Source of the DNA: Zygnema cylindricum
Lineage: Eukaryota; Streptophyta; Zygnematophyceae; Zygnematales; Zygnemataceae
DNA length: 16,529 bases
Assembly (NCBI GenBank): GCA_037447655.1
Contig: JBBHKE010002394.1
Location: 1 to 16,529, forward strand
Reading direction: 5' to 3'
Shown: piece after piece, positions 1 to 7,066 of the stretch
How the letters are laid out: each line of letters opens with the position of its first letter
Numbering within the stretch: the first letter of the stretch is position 1
Translations under genes and position numbers: made by a program
Notes under the pieces: model-generated
The model's input: only the letters and a program-made list of their open reading frames with translations
Databases searched by the model: none
What the model was told of the DNA's origin: nothing

Positions 1-854
1 CCACCAAAGTTTCCATAAGGTTTCTTGGAATCCTTGTCTCCCAAATTGGTTCCAGCAGCCAATTCCTGAACACTCTTTCCTCCTCTACGAATCTCAATTG
101 TGTTTTCCCGAACCAAAATCATTCCCAAAACGGAGTTCCAGATCCATCGATGATCTGGCAAGTCTTGAACCCTGTTAACAAATATTTCATAATCATCTGG
201 GAGTTTCATCAACAAAGTATTCACCTTCTCTCTCTCAGTCTCCCTTTTCCCTGCACTCTCTAACTCCATAAATAACCCGGCCAAGTCTTTACAAAAATCT
301 AACATTTTTCCCCCTTTGTACCCATAAGCCTGTACCTTCTAATCCGCCAGCTTCTGCTGCTGAATTGTACCACTATTGTAAATGTCGACAAGTGCCTCCC
401 ACAACTCGTCCGCCTTGTCCACATGAAGATGAGGTGTAGCCACTGCCTGGGTGAGACGCCCAAGAATAAAATGAGTCGCCACGGTATTGATGAAATCCCA
501 GATTTCACTATCATTAGCCTCGGTTTTCTGAACACCTGCTGCCAAAACAGATCGAGTAAGCATCGGTGTAAGTTTTTCCTTCCCCTTCTCCTTCCCTATG
601 TCCGACACGATGCTCTCTCCAACATCTTCTTCCACCTTTGCCCCCGCAGATCCCCTTGTGAACCGTGATCCTCCAAACCTTGGTGGAACTCCCAAATTTG
701 TGGATGGCCGACGCACACGACCACTCACAATGTCCCATAGCCGTTTTTCAACTAGTGCACCCCTTATCATGGTTTCCCAATAAATGAACCCTGTTCCATT
801 AAAAATGGGTACCCTAGAGGGTGGGACCATAACCTGTAATTCTGTGACCTCCAT
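1..854 (-). pseudogene. gag: Element A gag (capsid domain to start of nucleocapsid), one stop, partial
   Basis: Gag forms the virus-like particle that packages the element RNA. The ATG at 854-852 lies inside the LTR (LTR boundary at 835), so the first codons are LTR sequence and the frame then reads through the PBS as Gln-Val-Met. The N-terminus continues as PPSRVPIFNG, the usual copia gag opening in which a 'F-G-x-x-F/Y-x-x-W' segment follows. A UBN2/retrotran_gag-like region spans about residues 105-240, with YKGG and 'LMKLP' landmarks. A TAG stop at 341-339 (after about 171 codons) interrupts it, but the same frame then stays open to the left edge and enters a glycine-, lysine-rich stretch leading to the zinc knuckle. 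The stop may be a single CAG-to-TAG change (inferred). Relative to element B it has a longer, charged insert after residue 48. Confidence 0.85.
822..834 (-). other. Primer-binding site of element A
   Basis: The plus strand reads TGGGACCATAACC directly beside the LTR terminus TGTAATT. This equals the anticodon-arm segment of eukaryotic initiator-Met tRNA (TGGGCCCATAACC) except for one C-to-A change. Drosophila copia uses the same internal segment through a half-tRNA primer. The site is inside the gag frame and codes for Val-Met-Val. Confidence 0.8.
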
Positions 855-1172
855 TGGTACACAGAATGTCCAGCTTATGTGAAGCCTCTAGGATAGTATA
901 TGTACTTTTTACTTTGACAATGAATAAGTCCCACCATGGAACGCAAAATCTCTAACCAACTACACCCCTGTATAGTTTGGACTCCCCTGAGTGCGCAGCA
1001 AAAAGAATCACTGAATTTGCTCAACTTAGCATTAAGTTATGGCTGACCAAAGTTGGTCCATAATTACAGGTGCTCTCTTGGAGAGAGGCTGAAAAAACCG
1101 AAAATATTCTAAGTCCTAAGCTACCTCTCTAAACCTATCTCTAAGGTACTAGACCAATCATATTACTGTAAA

Positions 1173-1209
1173 GTACAAGAAGGTACAAGTACCGCTGTAC
1201 TTCTTGTAC
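1173..1209. promoter_or_regulatory. Conserved LTR hairpin (GTACAAGAAG / CTTCTTGTAC)
   Basis: A perfect 10-bp inverted repeat, extended by a further GTAC pair across a one-base bulge, encloses a short loop. Weaker versions occupy the same place in both B LTRs (2853-2889 and 8144-8180) and in the D LTR (12682-12718). In B it lies directly upstream, on the element strand, of a CTATATAG box, so it may mark the promoter or the RNA start; this is inference. Confidence 0.55.
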
Positions 1210-1555
1210 GGCCATAGTACGGCATGGCCGGTCCGCTGACGCGTGTTAGTTTCGGAGCCGTAGTTGCTCCTCCCGTAATGTCCGCTGTCCAACCATATGT
1301 TGTCACGTGTCATCCGCCGACATTTGCTCCGCAAACCGCCAATTGTCTATTCCGGTATTCCGACCCCACTGTGAGTCGTTCGATCTAAACATTTTAATTT
1401 CGTCCGTCGAAATTAAATGTTAATTCGTAATTTTCGTGCGGTCCCGATTTCGTGCGACGTGGTATGTTTCCATGCATAAATCGTTCCGTAACTTGTTAAA
1501 TGAAATGACCGGCGCTGTACCACTTTAAATAATTATCGCGCCATATACATGTATC

Positions 1556-1650
1556 GAATCTTCAAGGCTAACTGGATAAGGCGTACGGCTGTTCTGTACG
1601 GTGATCATCCAGAGGTCACTGGGTCAAATCTCACAAGGTGCAGTAATATA
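1556..1650 (+). other. tRNA-like segment in the LTR of A (antisense to the element)
   Basis: An A-box-like stretch starts at 1562 and contains CTAACTGGATAAGGC, resembling the D arm of eukaryotic tRNA-Arg (TAATGGATAAGGC). A B-box-like GGGTCAAATCTC lies at 1621-1632. Between them are a CGTAC/GTACG stem and a GTGA/TCAC pair that could be a long variable arm. A TTTT run follows near 1648. No acceptor stem is evident, so it is not a functional tRNA gene. The same module recurs in the LTRs of B, D and E. Confidence 0.6.
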
Positions 1651-2088
1651 TTTTGCAAAGAAAAACTGCCCTGAATGATCTGCCTGTCTTCTTTAGCTGC
1701 AGCAGGCAGCCATGGCTTTATACAGGTCCTCAGTGACTACGACAAGTATGAGGGCTGCAGTAAGTCTATAAGAAAGACTACAAAATACCTCCATTTTCAA
1801 CAATGAGAGTCCCACACGTCGTATTGGCCATGTGTCTTTTGACAGATTTCAAAAGTCCCATAAGTGTGGTTTAAGGACAGTTTTTTCCGTACCAAAATGT
1901 ACTTCTTGAAATACAAATGTATAAAAAGTCATTTAATGTAATTGCTCACGCATGTGAATGTGCACTGGGAAAAAGAGATGCGAACTCGAATATTCAGATT
2001 TTGGCGTACAAATTGTCAAATTTTGCACGGATTCATAAATTGATGTAGACATGAATACGGTGGGCATTTATTATAAAAAAAAACTCAA

Positions 2089-2473
2089 ATTAGAGTTAGT
2101 GATTAATTAGTATATATGTTTGTTCTTGTTTTATTTTTCCCAATTAGCGTTAATAACACTAATTTTTATTTTACGCTATTTATCCCCAAAATTCGGACAT
2201 TCATACCTTAAAAATAATAAATTACACTATTTAAGAAAGTGGAACATAATCTGCCACGTCTCCTAACACGAAATTATAATGAATGACGCTAATTTTTTCT
2301 TTACACTAATAATTTCCATACGCTAATAACGAATCAAGGTGTACACCGCGAATCGTAATTAGAGTAAATTACTCTAATTCGGTCGCTCAGAATTTCGAAT
2401 CTATCACATCAAATAGAGTAATCGATTCTAACTGTTTCATTATTCTAATTTAGGTAAGGTTTAATTAGCGTAA
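2089..2473. repeat. Cluster of dispersed ATTAG(C/A)GTAA-like 10-mers
   Basis: Copies or close variants begin at 2089, 2143, 2171 (reverse), 2222 (reverse), 2284 (reverse), 2301 (reverse), 2318 (reverse), 2358, 2369 (reverse), 2412 and 2464. The copies at 2358 and 2369 abut to form a 23-bp near-palindrome (2357-2379). Spacing is irregular, so this is not a simple tandem array. Two further copies lie at 9082 and 9109, on the far side of element B. The function is unknown. Confidence 0.6.
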
Positions 2474-2514
2474 AAAAATATAATATAGGTATTTTATAAA
2501 TAGTGTGAAGTTCG

Positions 2515-2519
2515 AACAA
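2515..2519. repeat. Probable target-site duplication, left of element B (AACAA)
   Basis: The five bases before the LTR terminus are AACAA; the five after the other LTR (8711-8715) are GACAA. Five-base duplications are usual for Ty1/copia integration. One mismatch is acceptable because the two LTRs have themselves diverged. Confidence 0.55.
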
Positions 2520-2852
2520 TGCAATTCTATGGTCTCCATAGACCTAGAGAATGAGCAGCCTGTGTAAAGCCTCTAGGATAATATTTTCCCCTTCTACTTT
2601 CCCGCTGAATAAGCGCCACACAAGCACACAAATATTCTAACCACTCTCACCCCTGTGAGGACAAGACTCCCCTGAGTAAACGCAAAAAGAATCACTCAAT
2701 TTGCTCCCCTGAGCAGTAAGTTATGGCTGGTCATAGATGACCTTTATAGTTACAAGCTCTCTTAAAGAGAGGTACCTAAATTTCACTAAGTCTTGGTCTG
2801 CCTACTTATTACTGCTTACTAATAAACCCTAATCCAATAGAAACACTATATA

Positions 2853-2889
2853 GTATAAAAAGGTACATTAGGCGATGTACTTATTGTAT
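2853..2889. promoter_or_regulatory. LTR hairpin next to a TATA-like box (element B, 3' LTR)
   Basis: GTATAAAAAGGTAC and GTACTTATTGTAT face each other across AT-TAGGCGAT. The right LTR copy at 8144-8180 keeps better pairing (GTACAAGAAG against TTATTGTAC). On the element strand a CTATATAG sequence follows at once, making this the best candidate for the core promoter of element B. The start site itself cannot be seen. Confidence 0.45.
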
Positions 2890-3194
2890 GGCCATTGCAC
2901 GACATGGCTTTCAAAGTGACGCCTGTCAAAACGGGAGCCATGGTTCCTCCTCCCATTTTCTCTGGTATCCAATAGTACGGTGCCACATGGCGTCGCGTGA
3001 CGTTATCCCCAAAAGCCGCCAAAAGTTTATTGCGGGTGGTGGCTGCAATTGTGGCCGTTCGATCATTTGTATTTATGCGGCTTCGATTCGCTTCCATACA
3101 TAAATTGATTAATGCGTGTTTTCGTTAGTCTGAAAAAAATTACTCCGTTTAACAAATAGATGAATATGCGTGAAGTGTAACACGTATATCGTTT

Positions 3195-3275
3195 CGCTAG
3201 TGCCTTAATGGATAACGCTTAGGCCTAAATAGTAGTTTGTAGACCCAGGTTCAAATTCGGCCAGGGAAAGTATTT
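3195..3275 (+). other. tRNA-like segment in the 3' LTR of B (antisense to the element)
   Basis: The A-box-like TAGTGCCTTAATGG (3198-3211) and B-box-like GGTTCAAATTC (3248-3258) are 50 bp apart start to start. GCCTTAATGGATAACGC resembles a tRNA-Arg D arm. TTTT follows at about 3272. Anticodon and acceptor stems are degraded or absent. The copy in the right LTR (8489-8565) is better preserved. Confidence 0.65.
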
Positions 3276-3421
3276 TGCTACAAATAGTAAAATACCTTCT
3301 ATTTAATTCTGCCTCCTTCTAAATGACGCAGCAGCCATGGCTTGCCTTTGGTTCTTTCTTTCTCTCTCTTTTCATTCCAGCTAAACTATAGAAGTGAACT
3401 ATTAATTACCTCTTTTCAACA

Positions 3422-3432
3422 CTCTCCTTAAT
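3422..3432 (-). other. Polypurine tract of element B
   Basis: On the minus strand ATTAAGGAGAG directly precedes the 3' LTR start TGTTG. This is where plus-strand DNA synthesis would be primed. Element D has the matching AATAAGGGGAG (13357-13367). Confidence 0.75.
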
Positions 3433-3544
3433 TCTTAGTCACTTTTCAATTTTAATCCACAGTTTTCTCTACAATAAATCAACTAAGGGGAGTCATCGTG
3501 TCTGTAATCATTTCTTTATCGGTTTTATGAACCAGTTTAATGAT

Positions 3545-4140
3545 TTAATTTTCAAACTTCTCTCTGACAAAACTTAGTTTAATATCCATATGTTTAGCTT
3601 TGACGTGATGTTTTGGATTAGTTGCAATAGAGATAGCAGTTTGATTATCACAAAAAACATTCTGAGTTCCTGTCTTCATGAACCCAAGTTCTTCAATAAA
3701 AGATTTAACCCACATTAATTCTTTGGTGGCAGCACAGTAAGCCATGTATTCAGCCTCCATAGTGGACTGAGCAACTACTTTCTGTTGCTTGTTACTCCAA
3801 CACCATGCACCTGATCTAATTTGCAACACATATCCAGTCGCACACCGCCTTAAAGGCACATCTCCATAACTGGCATCACTCCAAATTGTGATGTCAGTGT
3901 GCTCCTCTCCCAAATGCAACCAGAATTCCCTTGTCCCCACCAGATACCTATCACCCTTTTGGCAGCCTCCCAGTCTCTCTTTCTTGGTTCATTTAGACTC
4001 TTGCCGAGGACTCCTACGGCTGTAGCTATATCCGGCCGGGTACAATTCATAAAATATATTAAACTGCCTACAATATGCCGATAAGGGATATTTTCCATTA
4101 ATCTTCTTTCTATCTCATCTATCTCATCATTAGTGATCAA
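3545..4140 (-). pseudogene. pol: Element B RT connection region and RNase H
   Basis: RNase H removes the RNA strand of the RNA/DNA hybrid during reverse transcription. The upstream part (4140-3930) carries the copia signature 'Y-x-x-x-V-G-S-L-I-Y' followed by NCTRPDIA, which links RT to RNase H. A frame change near 3930-3945 leads into RNase H, which ends with TAA at 3547-3545. Carboxylate motifs are visible: SDASYGD (D near 3877), STMEAEYMA, and FCDNQTAI. The typical copia C-terminal motif KHMDIK...FVREK is present. These residues are all intact, so RNase H is the best preserved part of element B. About 120 bp of untranslated DNA with the polypurine tract separates it from the LTR. The frame change makes it non-functional as part of a polyprotein. 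Confidence 0.88.
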
Positions 4141-4142
4141 TA

Positions 4143-4990
4143 TTACTCCTCTTCACTCCCTTCACACACATTTTTCAAATCCATGGGAGTAGTACATCCG
4201 TTTGTTTTCTCCATTTGAAATTTTTCAAGCATATTACCAATTGCTTCTTTTTGAGTGAGTCTTATAATCATATTCCCTCTATCTCTCTCCATTTGAATTC
4301 CCAAAATGTACTTTGCTTCGCCGAGATCTTTCATGGCAAAGCGGCTTCTAAGTTCTCGTTTTAGTTTGTTAATTTTATCTAAGGACTTGCTTAAGACCAA
4401 CAAATCATCCACATAAATAGCAATAAATATCACTCCATCCTCATCCTCAAATAAATATATGGAGTGATCCGGACTAATTTTGATATACCCCAAACCGGCT
4501 AGATTTCGTCGAGCTTTATATTCCACTATCGCGGGGCTTGCTTAATCCCATAGAGTGATTTTATCAGTTTGCAAACTTTGTTTTCTTCCCCACTTTCCAC
4601 GAATCCTTCCGGTTGCCTAATGTAAATTTCTTCTTCCCACTCTCCGTGCAAAAAGGCTGTTTTAATATCCATTTGGTGTATTTCCATATCCTCCGCTGCG
4701 GCTATACTTAAAAAGATTCTAACAAAAGAAAATTTGACTACAGGTGCAAAGGTTTATTCGTAGTCTATCCCCTCTTTCAAAGTATATCCTTTTGCAACTA
4801 ACCTAGCTTTGTACCTCTCAATGGTATTATCCAGGTTTAATTTAAGTTTAAAAACCCACTTATATCCGATCGGTTTTCGGTCCGGTGGACAATCTACCAA
4901 CTCCCATGTATTGGCTACCATGATAGAGGCCATTTTTTCATTTATAGCTGTGATCCACCGGCTACTTTCTGGAGTGTGTATGGCCTCTAA
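4143..4990 (-). pseudogene. pol: Element B reverse transcriptase (RVT_2 type), broken
   Basis: Copies the element RNA into DNA. The N-terminal half (about 4990-4529) shows the RVT_2 opening (tryptophan-rich 'M-A-S-I...NTWELVDCPPDRKPIGYKW' region), then KARLVAKG, and the first catalytic Asp in MDIKTAFLHG (Asp codon 4669-4667), then LYGIKQAPR. A stop (TAA, 4756-4754) replaces a glutamate that element D keeps, and a TAG (4528-4526) follows the APR motif. A frame change near 4500 leads to the second half (4526-4143), which holds GLGYIKISPDHSIY, the catalytic YVDDLLVL box (YVDD at 4415-4404), DLGEAKYILGIQ and CTTPMD. A further frame change at 4140 leads to the RNase H region. All three catalytic aspartates remain. 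Confidence 0.9.
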
Positions 4991-5652
4991 GTATGTCGAG
5001 GTTCATCTGGGTGAGACATCTTTGTGAGTTGGTTATTTACTTGTCTTTCTTGAAGTCGTTTACTACTTCTTCTTCCCCCTTCAAAATCGGACGCCGGTAT
5101 GGAAGGCATCCTTGGGTTTCGTTTAGGGAGATTTTCAGCTCCCCTATCTTCCAATTCCGGTGTCTCATCAAGTTCCTCTTCGGTTTCCACTTCGTATTGT
5201 GGCGTTGCCTCGGATGTTGTCCTTTCCTCCTTCTCCTTTGGTAAATCTGCAGATTTTTCTTTTTCTCCCTCTTCCTTCTCTTCATTTTCAAAGTCAAAGT
5301 CAGAAAACTGATCCGTTTCAAATCTGATTTTGACTTCCTTATTATATTTGAATGGATCAATGGACTTCTCTTCATTCATCACCACTATGTGTTTTACCAA
5401 AATTATATCTTTCTTTTTCAAGTCATACACTCGGTATCCTTTTGTGCTCTCATCATATCCTACAAGATATCCTGGCTTCCCTCTCCCCTCTAACTTCCAT
5501 TTAGTCTTATCGGAATCCAAACTGTAGACTTGACTTCCGAACACACTTAAACTAGACAAATCAAGCTTTCTTCCTGTCCACCTCTCAAACAGAGTTTTCT
5601 CCTTATTTGCTAAAGTTAGGACTCTATTTTTGATGAAATTAGCATAGTTCAT
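4987..5652 (-). pseudogene. pol: Element B integrase C-terminal domain and acidic linker
   Basis: The longest open frame of element B (221 codons). The first 120 residues match the copia integrase C-terminal region: 'L-S-V-F-G-S-Q-V-Y' followed by a 'K-L-x-x-R-x-x-x-G-Y-L-V-G-Y-D-x-x-x-K-G-Y-R-V-Y-D' pattern. Then comes a strongly acidic, low-complexity linker rich in Glu and Lys (about residues 120-180), and a proline-rich motif RNPRMPSIPASDFEGGRR that is almost identical in element D (near 15050). Such variable linkers between integrase and RT are usual in Ty1/copia. The frame stops at 4987-4989, where the RT frame begins in another phase. Confidence 0.85.
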
Positions 5653-6238
5653 AGACTCAGCCCAAAACTACAACCCTATCCTCTTATTACTTAACATACT
5701 TTGGACATAACTCCTAAAGTTCTATTCACTCTTTTTGCTACTCCATTTTGTTTCGGATTATAGGGAACAGTTTCTCATGATGAATTCCTTCTTCTTTAAG
5801 ATATTCTTCAAATTCCCTTGAGGTGTATTCTTTCCCATTATCACTTTTTATCTTTTTTATTGAGGTTTTGTGTAGTTTTTCACTCCATCCTTTATACTCA
5901 TTGAAACATCTCAATACCTCTGACTTATGTTTGAGAAAGTATACCTTCCTGTATCTATATCAATCATCTGTGATAGTTAACATCCACCTCTTCCCCCCAT
6001 GTGAAGCATATCTAGCAGGTCCTTAAACATCAGTGTGAATTAGATCCAATAATTTCTCTCTCCTATATGTGGTTGCCTTTGGAAATAGAAGTCTATGAAT
6101 CTTCCCTTGGGCACATCCAGTGCAATCATCAAAGGTCTCATCATCCTCAATTGTAATACCCTCCACTATTCTTTTTTTCTTCATTTTCTTTAATATATCT
6201 AGATGCACATGCCCCAACCATTTGTGCCAAAGCATCAT
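5653..6238 (-). pseudogene. pol: Element B GAG-pre-integrase zinc domain and integrase core
   Basis: Integrase joins the cDNA to the genome. The zinc-binding N-terminus is intact: WHKWLGH (H-x4-H) and CTGC (C-x2-C) in the stretch from 6238 to about 6110. The first catalytic Asp is in LIHTDV (6031-6029), at once followed by an in-frame TAA. The second is in KSDNGKEY (Asp codon 5842-5840). The third position, normally Glu in the motif NGVAER, is Lys here (AAA at 5735-5733, giving VAKRVNRT); element D retains Glu at the same place. A frame change lies between 5840 and 5740, and more stops occur around 5690 and 5940. The core is therefore dead on several counts. Confidence 0.86.
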
Positions 6239-6274
6239 CTCACTTGCACACGAGTAGAGAACACTCTTTTCATT

Positions 6275-6784
6275 TCAAAGCACAATTATGAACATTCCCT
6301 GACTGCCCTTCTCAGCTATGAAATAAACCTCATTATCAAAGCTTGTTCTGAAGATTCCTTTCCTAGTTCCTGTTTCAAACTCCTTTTCATCTAGGACAGA
6401 TGTTGAGACAAAGTTCTTACTAAGCTCTGGAGTGTAAAGAACGTCTGAGAGTGTTACAATTGAGGCCTTTCCATCAACTAGAACCTTCAAGTCAACAGTT
6501 CCAACAAGGCTTGTGGTTTCTACTCTACCATCTCCGTACTCTATCTAAACTGTTGAGATCTTTCTCAGTTTAGTGAACCACCTTTTATCTTTGCACATAT
6601 GCATTAAGGCCCCTGAGTCTATGATCCACCCATCTTCAGGTGGATCCCTCTTACCTCCAAAAGCACACCTTTGTCTCCGTGGAATGTCAACATTCTTTTT
6701 AGTGTTTTTTCGAATTAAGAAGAAGCTCCTCAAACTCCTCCAAATCCTCTTCCTATTTGGTTTCTTCGTTCTCTTGCTCATCAT
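6275..6784 (-). pseudogene. pol: Element B aspartic protease
   Basis: Cleaves the Gag-Pol polyprotein. The active-site loop GWIIDSGALMHMC (DSG at 6619-6611) is the standard copia 'W-x-x-D-S-G-A-x-x-H-M' signature. An in-frame TAG at 6547-6545 interrupts the domain, and the same frame continues to 6275 through DVLYTPELSKNFVS, the second conserved protease block, then FETGTRKGIF. Element D carries the same C-terminal half (16529 to about 16390). Two stops around 6275-6240 separate it from the integrase zinc domain. Its N-terminal side is a lysine/arginine-rich stretch coming from nucleocapsid. Confidence 0.88.
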
Positions 6785-7055
6785 GAACTTGAGTTAGGAA
6801 AGCCTTTTTCTTTCCTTCATTTCTTGAGGTCCCTTGCCCATCTTTAAGTCGAAGATCTGTAAGTTGGCCACAATATGCCATATAGTGTCTCGGTTTCTTG
6901 CAGAAGTGACATAATCCTCCTCGAGATGTTCCTCTACCAAATCTGCCACCTCCTTGTCCTCTTCCTCCGAAGTTTCGATAAGGATCTTTCTCTCTCTCCT
7001 CATCACGCTTCCGCCAATCAGCTCCTTTAGACAATACTTGAACACTAGGACTCCC
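6753..7055 (-). pseudogene. gag: Element B nucleocapsid with CCHC zinc knuckle
   Basis: The C-terminal part of Gag that binds the element RNA. A glycine/arginine-rich segment (GGRGQGGGRFGRG) precedes a perfect C-x2-C-x4-H-x4-C knuckle, CHFCKKPRHYMAYC, at 6911-6870. A lysine/glutamate-rich tail follows. It is in a different frame from the capsid segment that ends at 7067, so a small indel lies near 7050-7067. Confidence 0.88.
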
Positions 7056-7066
7056 TCTCCTAAGCT

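Larger units (their letters stand above)
1..1802 (-). mobile_element. Copia-type LTR retrotransposon A, 5' part (runs off the left edge)
   Basis: Read on the minus strand, the element starts with a 968-bp LTR (1802 to 835), followed directly by a PBS (834-822) and by gag running to base 1. Protease, integrase, RT and the 3' LTR must lie left of the window. It is the least damaged element here: gag has a single in-frame stop and no frameshift across about 850 bp. The base sequence right of the LTR (from 1803, ATGAG) is the expected target-site duplication on this side, but its partner lies outside the window. Assignment to Copia rests on the gag similarity to element B, whose domain order is visible. 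Confidence 0.88.
835..1802 (-). repeat. 5' LTR of element A (968 bp)
   Basis: On the minus strand it begins TGTTGAAAATGG and ends GAATTACA, next to the PBS. The same ends occur in the LTRs of B (TGTTGAAAAGAGG...AATTGCA) and D (TGTTGAGATC...AATTGCA). Shared internal landmarks are GCCTCTAGGA near the 3' end, the small hairpin CTCTCTTGGAGAGAG at 1073-1087, the larger hairpin at 1173-1209, a tRNA-like segment at 1556-1650 and the palindrome AGCCATGGCT at 1708-1717. The middle has diverged almost completely from the B LTRs, so A is a related but separate family. The partner LTR is outside the window. Confidence 0.85.
1803..2519. other. AT-rich non-coding flank between elements A and B
   Basis: No open frame or RNA gene can be supported. 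The first part, to about 2040, is unremarkable. From about 2080 the sequence is very AT-rich and holds many copies of a 10-mer close to ATTAGCGTAA in both orientations (listed separately). After removal of element B this stretch would join the DNA at 8711 onward, which holds two more copies of the same motif at 9082 and 9109. Confidence 0.7.
2520..3421 (-). repeat. 3' LTR of element B (902 bp)
   Basis: Nearly identical to 7810-8710 over its whole length. On the minus strand it starts TGTTGAAAAGAGG, directly after the polypurine tract, and ends AGAATTGCA. The last 20 bases contain an ATG followed by five codons (Met-Glu-Thr-Ile-Glu-Leu), the gag start that is functional only in the 5' LTR. It contains the conserved hairpin (2853-2889), a putative TATA-like CTATATAG around 2845-2853, the small hairpin CTCTCTTAAAGAGAG (2757-2771), the tRNA-like segment (3195-3275) and AGCCATGGCT (3333-3342). 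Confidence 0.93.

Noticed and set aside
423-783. Plus-strand open frames opposite gag of element A
   Set aside because: Antisense shadows of the gag frame, with no recognisable domain.
2846-3103. Open frames inside the 3' LTR of B
   Set aside because: The second LTR copy (8136-8393) breaks them with substitutions and they overlap on both strands, so they are not under coding constraint.
2520-3421. Treating 2520-3421 as a separate truncated element because its end includes the gag start
   Set aside because: The repeat ends exactly where the PBS begins in the other copy, and the same end occurs in A and D, so the gag start is part of the LTR.
3421-3545. An env-like gene after RNase H in element B, and likewise in D (13356-13479)
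   Set aside because: Only about 120 bp lie between the RNase H stop and the LTR, filled by untranslated DNA and the polypurine tract.
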